A stretch of DNA of 20,387 nucleotides, from IMG/VR virus record IMGVR_UViG_3300027851_001190, positions 1 to 20,387 of that record. One strand, written 5' to 3'. The notes beneath the pieces are model-generated. The model made no database searches. It saw only the letters and a program-made list of their open reading frames with translations, and was not told the origin of the DNA. Position 1 is the first letter of the stretch, and every line of letters starts with the position of its first letter. Position numbers and translations under genes: made by a program. Positions 7,953-15,819 of the stretch are shown in pieces. The DNA comes from a virus.

Positions 7953-10900
7953 TTAACTCCTCACTCCTAATTCGGTGGTGCGCCGCGTGGTGTAATCGAA
8001 GGCCATCTTTGCGCCCTCGCGCTGCATGAATTCCTTCATCTCCTGACGGGAATTCACCAGGGCAAAATTGATGATCGGCCGCGTGTCCACGTCTCCGGAT
8101 CCGCCGCCGGACGTGCCCACATAGCCGCCGGAAGCAAAACCCATGGAGGCGCTGCGGCCGGGCGCCGGCGCCCGCATGCCGTGGAACCAATCACGCGGTA
8201 TGCTCATGCTGTTGAGCGCCGCAAAGAGCCCGGGCCCGTAATGCTGCACGGCGGCCGTCCTGGCCACAAATTCACCACTCGCCACCATGGCCACCCGGTT
8301 GTCGCTGTGGCTCGGGGCCCCGGGGATCAAGCCGCCTTCCTCAAAGCCGAGGCCGCCGCCGCCCAGGGCCAGCATGCCGATGATCAACGCGATCGCGGCC
8401 GTGGCCGCCACCAAGCCGGCCGTCGCGGATCCGCCGAAGGAGGCGATACTGGTCGCGGCGGCCGCCGGCGCGTTCGCCGCTGCGATCGTGGCGCCGGCCG
8501 TCACCTGTGTGGCCTGGTTCTGGACCGTCAACATTTTGCCCACCGTGTTCATCACCACCATCTGGACCACGATTTGAACCAAGTTGGCGATGATCGAGGA
8601 GACCGTGTTCTGCATCGCCTGGCGCCAGGTCATCGTCCCGTTAATCAGGCCGGTGATTCCGTTGGAGATGCCATCGATCGCGGAGCCCAGCGTGCCGGTG
8701 ATCACTTTGCTCACTTGCTGGGAAGTGGTTCCGAAGCTGTTGACCCAGTTTGTGAGATCGGACTGGATGCCGCCGTTGAAGGTGAGCGTCTTTGCCTCGT
8801 TTTCGATTTGGGCAATCTGCTGGCTAGCTTGAGCCAGGCGGTCGATCCGGTCCTGGACGTTTTGCTGGACCTGCGGATCCTCGCTGTCCTGGTTGGCCTC
8901 GATGTAGGCGCGCCAGGCGTCAATAGTCTTTTTCAGCTCCTCGCGTTCCCGCTGCAGCAGCTCGAATAATTTGAGGCGCTTTTGCTCGTCTGTCTGGAAG
9001 GGGTCACCACGCAGCAGGGTAATTTCCGATTCGATTCCACTCAAACGCCGCTGGGCTTCGATCTCTTCCTGTCTCAGTTGTTGCGCATGCTGCGCTGTTA
9101 GCTTGGTGAGCTCCTCTTCCGCGTCAACAGTGTCGCGGGCTATTTTTAGAGCCCTCTCCCTGGAAACTCCCGACTGCTCTTCCAGCTGCACTGCGCGTTC
9201 TGATATCTTGGCACTCCGCTCCAGATAATCGGCCGTTTTTCCCTTGTCGAACCCAACCTTGTAGGAACCGCTGGCAAATTTTTCGGCTTCTTCACCTGTG
9301 CCAAATTCAATGTAATCGCCTGTTGCCAGCGCTTCCGCGACAGCGTCCTTGGCGGCATATAGCTTGTTGTTCTTTTTGTCGTAGAAGAGCGTCGGGAAGG
9401 CAATATTTTTCCCGTCGACTTCCGCACTGGCCATTAAATGCGTCGAAAAGGACCCGTCTCCGTTATCCTGTTTGGGGTATTGATCCGCATTGAGGATGCG
9501 ATCGACAAAGTTCTTATCCTTATTTTTAGAAAGGATGTCCAGTGTGCTGACTTCGTCTTTCCCGAGGTTCGTTTTGATGCCCGAGTCTTTGGCTTGGGCT
9601 AGTCGTAGTTGGCTGATTTTTAACTCCAACTCGGCGGCCGTCAGAGCGTTCTGCTGTTTTTTTGCCTTTTCGTCCTCGGCCGAAATCTCCTTGCGGATGG
9701 AAAGTATTTCCTGGTCCAGGTCGACGATGCGCCCGCGCAACTCTGCTTCTTGCTGGGCTTGCTTTAGTCCACTTTTATCACCTGGGATTTCAGTGAGGCG
9801 CAATGCATCAAGATCACGTTTCGCCCGGGAACGGTCGGCCTCAACAAGCCGCAGGCGATCTGCCGGCTTTGCCTGAGAACGGAATACTGCTTCCTCTTTG
9901 GCTGATATTTGACGCTCCAGCTCGGTCTTTGCGACTAGGTCCTCAAACCCTTTCGCCAGTTCCTTGCCGGCCTCAAGCCGCGATTTCTCCTGCGCTTTCA
10001 AAACGTCCAGACGCTTTAGCTCCTCGCCGTTGATCGCCTGGACCTTTCGGAGTTCGATCTCCAGAAGCGCAAGACGCGAGTCGATCATTGCCCGCCCGAC
10101 TTCACCGTATTTTTCAGTGGAGCTCCCGAGGATTCCCGGGATCCGGGCGTTCCGCTCATTCAGCAACTCTACCATCTGGCGCTTTATTTCCTCCGTGCGG
10201 AATTTGGCGCTGGCGACCCCCTCAACCTTCAGGGCATTGAGTTTTTCGGTTTCATTATTGAGCTCCTTGGTCAGCTCGATGGTGCGTTCCAGCTCGTTTT
10301 GATTTTTAAAACCGACGGAACTTAAAGTGGGGTCGAATAGATTTTGTTGGATGTAGCGCGTAGCTTCGAATGCAGCCAAAAAAACGGTCACGGCCAGAAA
10401 GGCCTTGTTCAGCGCGGACAGCGATGCTGTCATCGCATTAACCTGACCGATCGGGCCGGCCAAATTCAGGCTCACTAAACCATAAAGGGTATTGGCAACT
10501 TTGATTGTTCCCAAGGCCACTCCCAGTTTGATGGACACGCCGGCAAGAGCACTTAACCCGGCCGTGTTCTCCGCCGCCCACTTAACCATTGATGCCAACA
10601 CCCCCACCAATGCCATCACATCGCCGATCAGTTGCCTAAAGCCATCCTTAAACCCATCGGAGTTGACTGTTTTGTTGAGCTCCAAGAGGTCGGACCTCAG
10701 TGCCTCAAATAGAGACTCCGTCAGTGAGGCTTTGATTTGCTGTAGGCTGTCTCCCAAATTGCTTAAAGCGACCGCGTAACTCTGTGTTCCTATCACGCCG
10801 GCCTCGGCAAAAGCGCTGACTTTTCTTGTGATGAATTCGTAGAGCTGGCCGGCCTCTTTCGCCTTGGCCACATCTTCCGCAGTGATCCCAAATACCTTTG

Positions 10901-11441
10901 CCGCCTGGGCATTCGCGGTGATCTGACCTGTTAGGATGGCTCGGGTTTCACTCGCGACTTGTTGATCTGGGAGACCTAATCCTTTTACGGCCTGGCTAAG
11001 ATTCAGAACTAACTGAATCTGCTGCTGCAGGTTGTTAATGCCACCGGCAAATTGCGCTCCTGAAGTGGCCTGGAACGCCTCCAGCAACGATTCAAAGCTG
11101 GCACTACTTTCCTTGGCTTTGACCTTTAACAGATCCACGCCGCGACCTGCTTCGACCAGGGCGTCGTTGAAATTCGCAAATTTCTCGGGCTGGAATTGTT
11201 TGAGGACGGCAGCGATCCCGAGCTTGCTCTGCTCCAAGGTGCTGTTGAAAGCCACACCCTCTTGCACCATCCGCTTGATGGCTCCAGGAAGCAATCCAAT
11301 CGAGGAAACCAGCTTCCCGCCCAGATCAATACCAACCCCCAGCTTCAGAGTATCAAGCAGCTGATCCACCTCCTGGCGGTACTGCTTAATCTCCTTGGCA
11401 TTGGCCTCGGTATCGATCCGGACTTTAACTTTTGTGGCCAT
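7953..11441 (-). CDS. Tape measure protein with an embedded virion-protein domain
   Basis: The 1162-residue protein is the longest gene, placed directly after the tail chaperones as in lambda. The N-terminal 230 residues resemble tape-measure N-domains (GAIKRMVQEGVAFNSTLEQS). Hydrophobic segments lie near 265-345, 945-970 and 1005-1035. Long charged coiled-coil stretches cover about 385-650 and 735-915. The C-terminus has the usual FEEGGLIPGAPSHSDNRVAM and ASGEFVARTAAVQHYGPG motifs. The protein sets tail length; at about 0.15 nm per residue the tail would be near 170 nm (inference). Residues about 650-738 (QDNGDGSFSTHLMASAEVDG, IAFPTLF, EALATGDYIEFGTGEEAEKF) are an inserted globular domain known from other large phage virion proteins. 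GC drops to about 45-55% over most of the gene but not its 3' part. Confidence 0.93.
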   Translation of the reverse strand: MATKVKVRIDTEANAKEIKQYRQEVDQLLDTLKLGVGIDLGGKLVSSIGLLPGAIKRMVQEGVAFNSTLEQSKLGIAAVLKQFQPEKFANFNDALVEAGRGVDLLKVKAKESSASFESLLEAFQATSGAQFAGGINNLQQQIQLVLNLSQAVKGLGLPDQQVASETRAILTGQITANAQAAKVFGITAEDVAKAKEAGQLYEFITRKVSAFAEAGVIGTQSYAVALSNLGDSLQQIKASLTESLFEALRSDLLELNKTVNSDGFKDGFRQLIGDVMALVGVLASMVKWAAENTAGLSALAGVSIKLGVALGTIKVANTLYGLVSLNLAGPIGQVNAMTASLSALNKAFLAVTVFLAAFEATRYIQQNLFDPTLSSVGFKNQNELERTIELTKELNNETEKLNALKVEGVASAKFRTEEIKRQMVELLNERNARIPGILGSSTEKYGEVGRAMIDSRLALLEIELRKVQAINGEELKRLDVLKAQEKSRLEAGKELAKGFEDLVAKTELERQISAKEEAVFRSQAKPADRLRLVEADRSRAKRDLDALRLTEIPGDKSGLKQAQQEAELRGRIVDLDQEILSIRKEISAEDEKAKKQQNALTAAELELKISQLRLAQAKDSGIKTNLGKDEVSTLDILSKNKDKNFVDRILNADQYPKQDNGDGSFSTHLMASAEVDGKNIAFPTLFYDKKNNKLYAAKDAVAEALATGDYIEFGTGEEAEKFASGSYKVGFDKGKTADYLERSAKISERAVQLEEQSGVSRERALKIARDTVDAEEELTKLTAQHAQQLRQEEIEAQRRLSGIESEITLLRGDPFQTDEQKRLKLFELLQREREELKKTIDAWRAYIEANQDSEDPQVQQNVQDRIDRLAQASQQIAQIENEAKTLTFNGGIQSDLTNWVNSFGTTSQQVSKVITGTLGSAIDGISNGITGLINGTMTWRQAMQNTVSSIIANLVQIVVQMVVMNTVGKMLTVQNQATQVTAGATIAAANAPAAAATSIASFGGSATAGLVAATAAIALIIGMLALGGGGLGFEEGGLIPGAPSHSDNRVAMVASGEFVARTAAVQHYGPGLFAALNSMSIPRDWFHGMRAPAPGRSASMGFASGGYVGTSGGGSGDVDTRPIINFALVNSRQEMKEFMQREGAKMAFDYTTRRTTELGVRS

Positions 11442-11458
11442 GTTGCGTTACATCACTC

Positions 11459-12096
11459 TCAGGAAGTCGTGCCCGGGCCCAGCGCTGCAGCCAGCCGGGC
11501 ACGGTTTTTCTTGGGACTCTGCTTCTGCGCCGTGGGGCCCTGGGCCGCCCTTCTCAGGGCCGCCTCCAACTTCACCAGGATCTTGTGCCCGCCCTTGTTG
11601 TTGCAGGCCGCGTACGCCGCGTGGGCGGCATGCAGATGCCCCAGCTGGCCCTCTGCCTGGACCCGCTGAAGCTCCCGCCACCGGAGCAGCACCTGGGGAA
11701 TGGACTCCTCGCATAACTGCTCGAAGCTCAGCCCGCAGGCGTTGGCGACACGGGTGCAGATCTCTGCGAGTCCAGCATCGGCTGAAGCTTCGCCGCGCTG
11801 GGCCCGAGTTTTTGCAGGGTGTCCACCCGCAGCGTCAGCCACCGGTGGAAGTTCGGAAAATTTAGGCGGTTGCCCTCCTCCAGGAGGCGCATCTGGTCCT
11901 CTGTGGTGACCGTGTCGCTCCAGCCGGGCTCCTGGCCGGCATACAGCTCCAGGAGACGTGCGTCGTCATCCTGGGCAAGGGCCATCTGGCCCATCAGTTT
12001 CAGTTTGATCTGGCGGACCTTGACGGTTTCTTTGCGGCCGTCGTCGTGGGTGATTTCAATTTCAGTGCCACCCAGCACCGTGATCATATCGCTCAT
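11459..12096 (-). CDS. Tail assembly chaperone GT-type fusion, made by -1 frameshift
   Basis: Reading 80 codons from the ATG at 12096 and slipping -1 on A_AAT_TTT gives an 80 + 132 = 212-residue fusion ending in TGA at 11459-11461, 17 nt before the tape measure start. After the slip the frame reads SELPPVADAAGG and continues through GLSFEQLCEESIPQVLLRWR to a basic end (KKNRARLAAALGPGTTS). In lambda and many other tailed phages, a small fraction of ribosomes make GT, whose T domain recruits the tube protein while G coats the tape measure. The layout here, between tube and tape measure genes, is the same. No independent start with a ribosome site is seen for the second frame; its first candidate start is GTG at 11842. 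The fusion is inferred from sequence, not proven. Confidence 0.85.
11728..12096 (-). CDS. Tail assembly chaperone, unshifted G-type product
   Basis: The 122-residue protein starts MSDMITVLGGTEIEIT and is translated without frameshift. It is small, soluble and acidic to neutral, and lies between the tail tube and tape measure genes, as expected of lambda G-type chaperones that coat the tape measure during tail assembly. The ribosome site GAGG lies about 10 nt upstream of the ATG. The slippery site is at codons 79-80 (Asn-Phe), leaving a 42-residue tail specific to the unshifted product (ending SAPVSPTPAG). No enzymatic motif is visible. The role is inferred from position and the frameshift arrangement rather than strong sequence similarity. 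Confidence 0.87.
   Translation of the reverse strand: MSDMITVLGGTEIEITHDDGRKETVKVRQIKLKLMGQMALAQDDDARLLELYAGQEPGWSDTVTTEDQMRLLEEGNRLNFPNFHRWLTLRVDTLQKLGPSAAKLQPMLDSQRSAPVSPTPAG
11822..11849 (-). promoter_or_regulatory. Candidate frameshift-stimulating stem-loop
   Basis: TCCACC pairs with GGTGGA (6 bp, 16-nt loop). The stem begins 7 nt after the slippery heptamer, the usual spacer. An overlapping palindrome CCACCGGTGG offers an alternative pairing, so the exact structure, or a pseudoknot, is uncertain. Confidence 0.5.
11857..11863 (-). promoter_or_regulatory. Slippery heptamer A_AAT_TTT for -1 programmed frameshifting
   Basis: On the minus strand the G-frame codons are CTA AAT TTT CCG, so the heptamer is A AAT TTT, a perfect X_XXY_YYZ motif. 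Slipping back one base re-pairs as AAA TTT and enters the open T frame. It lies 42 codons before the unshifted stop. Confidence 0.85.
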
Positions 12097-12128
12097 TTTC
12101 TTTATCCTCGCTTTGTTTTGTAAGGCGG

Positions 12129-12155
12129 GGCCGGGCCGCTTGGAGCGACCCGGCC
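12129..12155 (-). terminator. Strong hairpin after the tail tube gene, possible attenuator
   Basis: An 11-pair stem on the minus strand (GGCCGGG-U-CGC with GCG-G-CCCGGCC, one G-U pair, 5-nt loop) lies in the 71-nt gap between the tube gene stop and the chaperone start. No run of U follows, so a classic intrinsic terminator is unlikely. It could partially terminate transcription or protect the tube mRNA 3' end. Confidence 0.6.
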
Positions 12156-12167
12156 TGCCTGGGTTGA

Positions 12168-12953
12168 TTACTCGCGGTGCAACACGGTTCCGACCGTTCC
12201 GGTGATCTGCACTTTGATCTGCAGGTCGGAGAAGTTGTCGCCGTCAATGTTCGGCTGGCCCTCCAGCGCGATGTCGCACGAGAAGCCGGTGTGTTCGAAG
12301 ACCACGGCCGGGCTGTTCTCGTCGAAGACCGCCAGGCGGCCGAAGCCACTGCGGGTCGTCTTGGTCAGCGGGGTCAGCGTCTTGAGGTATTCCACGCTGG
12401 CCGAGGTGATCTGGGGCGCCGTGATCACGGGGACCAGGTTGGCCGCCTGGGCCGTCAGGAAGCGGATCCGCCCGGTCAACTTGTCCAGGATAAAGTCCGT
12501 GCCTTCCGCTTTGCCGGTGATGGTCACCGTGGTGATGTTGCGCACCCGGGCGCCCGCGATCCGGAGGTCATACCACAGGCCAATCACGGCCGCCGTGGTG
12601 CCGAAGGGGAGAGCGTCCCCGTTGGCCGTTGCGGCCGCTGTCTGGGTGAAGCCGGCTCCGGCCGCACCGAAGAACGCCAGCCACATGACCAGGTCCTTGA
12701 ATTCGTCGACGGTCAGCAGGTAGCCGTGCTTGATCTTGGTGATCTTGCGGCGGTCGACGCGCTTGATGCCCCGGTAGGAGCCTTCGTGTTCCAGGGGGCT
12801 GGATTCCGGTTGGAGGGAAAACGCCTTGACGTTCCCCAGGTCCCGGTAGCCACGCGTGGCCGCATCCGCTTCGCTGGTTGCGTCCTCACTGAACGAAAAT
12901 TCCCCCGTGCCGAGCAGGAGGGCGTCCAGATTCTTTTCTTGGATTTCACTCAT
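12168..12953 (-). CDS. Major tail tube protein
   Basis: The 261-residue protein is placed immediately before the chaperone pair and tape measure gene, where siphophages encode the tube subunit that polymerises into the tail. The N-terminal part (LLLGTGEFSFSED, RDLGNVKAFSLQPE, RRKITKIKHGYLLTVDEFKD) and the beta-rich C-terminal half (FDENSPAVVFEHTGFSCDIA, FSDLQIKVQITGTVG) fit phage tail tube proteins of the Mu-like/siphophage group. The Ala/Gly-rich segment near residues 95-125 may be a surface loop. An AAGGA site lies about 10 nt before the ATG, behind an A/C-rich leader. Hairpins lie on both sides of the gene, consistent with a separately tuned, highly expressed message (inference). There is no sheath gene, so the tail is non-contractile. 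Confidence 0.83.
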   Translation of the reverse strand: MSEIQEKNLDALLLGTGEFSFSEDATSEADAATRGYRDLGNVKAFSLQPESSPLEHEGSYRGIKRVDRRKITKIKHGYLLTVDEFKDLVMWLAFFGAAGAGFTQTAAATANGDALPFGTTAAVIGLWYDLRIAGARVRNITTVTITGKAEGTDFILDKLTGRIRFLTAQAANLVPVITAPQITSASVEYLKTLTPLTKTTRSGFGRLAVFDENSPAVVFEHTGFSCDIALEGQPNIDGDNFSDLQIKVQITGTVGTVLHRE

Positions 12954-12982
12954 CTTCTTATTGTCCTTTTTGTTTGTTGTTT
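12954..12982 (-). promoter_or_regulatory. A/C-rich leader with AAGGA ribosome site before the tube gene
   Basis: The leader reads AAACAACAAACAAAAAGGAC followed by AATAAGAAG and the ATG. It is almost free of G and U upstream of the Shine-Dalgarno, so it should be unstructured. Similar leaders precede the capsid and decoration genes. Confidence 0.45.
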
Positions 12983-13006
12983 CTCCTGCCCGTCCCCTGG
13001 GAGGAG
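12983..13006 (-). terminator. Hairpin between tailspike and tube genes
   Basis: CTCCT-CCC pairs with GGG-C-AGGAG (8 pairs, one bulged base, 7-nt loop) in the 69-nt gap. No U-tract follows. It may shield the 5' end of the tube message or weaken read-through from the tailspike gene. Confidence 0.45.
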
Positions 13007-13022
13007 GCGGATCGGTAAATTT

Positions 13023-15689
13023 TTATGCAATGGTGCTTGCGTCCTTCCACCCGACTGAGGTTTCTGTGGATCGGGTCGTGACGGAGCAGTTGAACGTGCC
13101 TGATGTGTAGGGGATCCATGCAGCCTGGTCGGAATAACCGGCAAACAGTCCTAAATAGAGGGTGGCATTATAAACAAATGGCCACGCGTGGGCGGTTAGG
13201 CTTGCCTGGGTTGTGGCCGGGACGAGATTCGATTGGGTCGATCCCAGCACGGCCTCTCCGGTGCTGGCCGCGTCGTAGTAGACAAGGGCGGCCGTTCTCC
13301 CAAGGCCATAAGACCCCACGGAAAAACTCGCGGAGTTGCAGTCGGCCACCACAGTGGAGCCAACATTCTGGACGCTGTTGAATTGCCCCACCACGATTCC
13401 GGGTCTGACATTGCCTGCAGTCTTGGTTCCGGCCGTATAGGCAGTCGAGTTGGTCAGGCGGATGTACTGGTCGCCTACTTGGGCGCCGGTAATCGGCACA
13501 TTCAGGGTGTCGACCGTCCCGGCGGACACATATTTGTGAACTCCGGAAGCGGTGCCGGCTTCGATCCAGACCGGATCGCCGGCCACCATGTTCGCAGTCA
13601 AAAGCTCATAGGTTGCCGTGATGACCACGTAGAGGTCGGTCGTGGTCGTGGCTTCAAGCGCCCGCAGCCGGCCCGAGGCCACCCCCAGGGAGGTCGCCCT
13701 CGTGGGACTGAACCGTGATTCAAATTGGCATTGGTACATCGAGTTGAGCGGCATGCGGTTGAAAAACACCTCGCCGTAGTTCGCGCTCTTCACGCGGCCG
13801 TGGATATTGGCGTTGATGCCCGGGTCAACAAACGAGTTGACAATCGGCGCCGCAACACACTCCAAGTCCACCTCGAATGTGACGTTGCTCGACGCCACAT
13901 CGATGAAGCTCAAACCGGCGCCGGTGATGTTACGGCCCACAGCCTGAACATGTACGTCGGTGATGACGTTGTTCACAGATGTTCCCGTGGCCGAGCCGAT
14001 GGAAAAACCGGATGGGGCACCGTTTATAAACAGATTCCGGATGGTCAGCCGGTCGATGGTCGAGGCGTCTCTTGCATTGATAAAACATCCATTCGCCTGG
14101 GGATTGATGACCTCGAAGCCATCCACGAATATATCGCTGGAATTTCCAAAAGTCGGATCAGCGCAGATCAAAATACCGTCGACGCCGGAACCAGTGGACG
14201 AACAATTTGTAATCCGAATGCGTTGCACGCACTTGACCGAAAAGCCGTGTCCGCCGCCGGTTCCCGGACCGTACGTGTGTAAATTGTCGATCGTGATGTC
14301 CTGTCCATTGCATTCAAAAATGTGAGAGCCCGATTTCAGGGCATCAGGCTCAATCACGGAGACGTTCCGGATCAGGCCCTTGTGAACGGCGGCGGTTCCA
14401 CCGGCAACCACAAAAACATTAGTGCTGTCTGTCACAGCATAGCGGCGGATGGTCAGGTCCTTGATGGTCCATTGGGTGGATGTCGCCGCGACACTGAACG
14501 ATCCCGCCAGGATCGTGGCGCCAGACGTGGCGGTCAGATTGCTGCGTCCCAGAGCACCCGAGCCGATGATAGACACGCCGGTCTTGTTCGACAACGAGAC
14601 CGCGCCGACGATGTATTGGCCCGGGCCCATGCGAATAATGTCCCCGGTTCCTGCGGCCGCCAGGGCGGAATTGAACGCTGCCCCATCGGCCCCGTAATAG
14701 GTCTGTGTCGATCCACTGATCAACCAAACTCCCGTATCCATCCGGGACACCACTTCTTTGACCCTCAACGGAGTCATCGCTCGGGTATGATCCGTGCCGG
14801 CAAGGGCCTCGGCATTGGTGGCCAGCCGGATCAGCCCAAGAACGGTTTCGGTGGATTGGTCCCGGTTGGATTCAACCACAAACCATCTCGACCCCACGGC
14901 TGCCTCTGTGCCGCCGGCGGTGTCCGTGTGGCAGCAAATGAGGTCGCCAACATTGACAGTGGTACCACTGGCACCCCCAACCTTTCCGGCTACCGTCACC
15001 CGGTACGTGTCGCCCGCCTGGGCTGTGGGATAGTTCGGATTGGCGCTGCAGTCCAGAGCCTGGGGCGCCTTCATCACCGGATCCACCAAACCGTCCACGT
15101 AGCTTTTTGAGGCGGCGTCCGACGGGTTCGTGGGAGTGGGCAGGCCGGTAGCCTTGGCCCCACCCGAAAAGACCAGGTTGCCTGTCATCGTGCCGCCAGT
15201 TTTCGGCAGCTTCTCGGCATCCAATTCCTGGATGGCTCCCTGAACGTCGGAAGAGCTGACCGACCCAACAGGCGTGATGGTCACCAAGGCCGCCACTGCG
15301 GCCGCCACATCGGCCGCCGTCGCGCCGGCAGGCATCACGATCAAGTGGAAAATTTCGCCCTCTACTTCCCCGGTGCCGGGATCGTGGTCGATGCGGGCCA
15401 TGAGCGTGCCCTTGGGCAATTCCAGGTCATTGTATACCTTGGTATAGGCCGTATCCGATTCCGGATCCACCGGGGCATCCCAGGGTGAAAATTCCACATC
15501 CGGCGGATCCTCCAGATACCGCTCCGGCTTCCAGGCCCGCAGCCAGATTTGCGCACCTGGATCAAGTGTGGTGTCAATGCCGGCGTTTTTCAGCATCAGG
15601 CGCGCCGTGCGGGATCCCATCCCGGTCTCGATGATTTCAAAATTATTGGGCGTCAGCTTGCCGGTCGTGAGTTCAAAATTAATGTTCAT
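13023..15689 (-). CDS. Tailspike / receptor-binding protein with right-handed beta-helix
   Basis: The 888-residue protein starts at the ATG 4 nt after the preceding stop; an in-frame start at 15740 lies inside the upstream gene and is less likely. Residues 1-120 look like a baseplate/tail-attachment N-domain (LDPGAQIWLRAWKPERYL). Residues about 146-200 are tail-fibre-like (VQGAIQELDAEKLPKTGGTM, SDAASKSYVDGL), and about 278-314 match a fibre repeat (VLGLIRLATNAEALAGTD, MTPLRVKEVV). Residues about 330-650 are a pectate-lyase-like beta-helix (GADGAAFNSALAAAGTGDII, GPGQYIVGAVSL, then repeated rungs such as ITIDNL, IRITNC, LTIRNL). Residues about 670-888 form a beta-rich trimerisation or binding end. 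Such spikes bind or cut surface polysaccharide; no catalytic residues can be named. Its position before the tube gene is unusual. Confidence 0.85.
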   Translation of the reverse strand: MNINFELTTGKLTPNNFEIIETGMGSRTARLMLKNAGIDTTLDPGAQIWLRAWKPERYLEDPPDVEFSPWDAPVDPESDTAYTKVYNDLELPKGTLMARIDHDPGTGEVEGEIFHLIVMPAGATAADVAAAVAALVTITPVGSVSSSDVQGAIQELDAEKLPKTGGTMTGNLVFSGGAKATGLPTPTNPSDAASKSYVDGLVDPVMKAPQALDCSANPNYPTAQAGDTYRVTVAGKVGGASGTTVNVGDLICCHTDTAGGTEAAVGSRWFVVESNRDQSTETVLGLIRLATNAEALAGTDHTRAMTPLRVKEVVSRMDTGVWLISGSTQTYYGADGAAFNSALAAAGTGDIIRMGPGQYIVGAVSLSNKTGVSIIGSGALGRSNLTATSGATILAGSFSVAATSTQWTIKDLTIRRYAVTDSTNVFVVAGGTAAVHKGLIRNVSVIEPDALKSGSHIFECNGQDITIDNLHTYGPGTGGGHGFSVKCVQRIRITNCSSTGSGVDGILICADPTFGNSSDIFVDGFEVINPQANGCFINARDASTIDRLTIRNLFINGAPSGFSIGSATGTSVNNVITDVHVQAVGRNITGAGLSFIDVASSNVTFEVDLECVAAPIVNSFVDPGINANIHGRVKSANYGEVFFNRMPLNSMYQCQFESRFSPTRATSLGVASGRLRALEATTTTDLYVVITATYELLTANMVAGDPVWIEAGTASGVHKYVSAGTVDTLNVPITGAQVGDQYIRLTNSTAYTAGTKTAGNVRPGIVVGQFNSVQNVGSTVVADCNSASFSVGSYGLGRTAALVYYDAASTGEAVLGSTQSNLVPATTQASLTAHAWPFVYNATLYLGLFAGYSDQAAWIPYTSGTFNCSVTTRSTETSVGWKDASTIA

Positions 15690-15693
15690 TTTC

Positions 15694-15819
15694 TTATTTC
15701 TTTGCTTGGGGTGATGTCGGCTCCAGCTCCTCAACCTCAAACGGTTGCGGCACCCGCCGGGTCTGTGCTTTCGTAAAAACCTTGATCGCGCTCAGTAGGT
15801 AGATGCCCTTCAGGTTCAT
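15694..15819 (-). CDS. Small 41-residue protein in the Mu gp38 position
   Basis: The ORF reads MNLKGIYLLSAIKVFTKAQT followed by RRVPQPFEVEELEPTSPQAK and a final K. Its ATG overlaps the preceding TGA as ATGA, and a GGAGG site lies 5 nt upstream, so translation is very likely. It ends 4 nt before the tailspike ATG. In phage Mu a short DUF2635 protein (gp38) lies at the same point, between gp37 and the sheath gene; I do not see a convincing sequence match, so the link is positional only. The N-terminal half is mildly hydrophobic and basic, the C-terminal half acidic and proline-containing. It may be a tail assembly cofactor or simply a coupling leader for the tailspike gene. Confidence 0.7.
   Translation of the reverse strand: MNLKGIYLLSAIKVFTKAQTRRVPQPFEVEELEPTSPQAKK

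Noticed and set aside
8181-8969. Long plus-strand open frame opposite the tape measure gene, and similar ones near 6983-7837 and 12177-13058
   Set aside because: These frames are antisense to well-supported genes, have low-complexity Arg/Gly/His-rich translations and no family features. They arise from high GC and codon phase.
11809-11814. Run of five A (CTG CAA AAA CTC) as the frameshift site
   Set aside because: A simple slip on AAA could enter the same frame, but the heptamer is not X_XXY_YYZ in the G frame. The upstream A_AAT_TTT fits perfectly and has a stem at the right distance.
11459-11842. The second chaperone frame as an independent GTG-started gene
   Set aside because: It has no ribosome site, its frame is open back to the slippery heptamer, and the layout is that of G/GT. 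I treat it as the frameshifted extension.
12129-12155. Calling the GC-rich hairpin a full intrinsic terminator
   Set aside because: No U-tract follows, and essential chaperone and tape measure genes lie downstream without a visible new promoter.
15690-15740. In-frame upstream start for the tailspike (17 more residues)
   Set aside because: The extra codons overlap the 41-residue gene in another frame and read as an Arg-rich leader (MRLRSWSRHH) unlike phage fibre N-termini. MNINFEL directly after the TAA is the better start.
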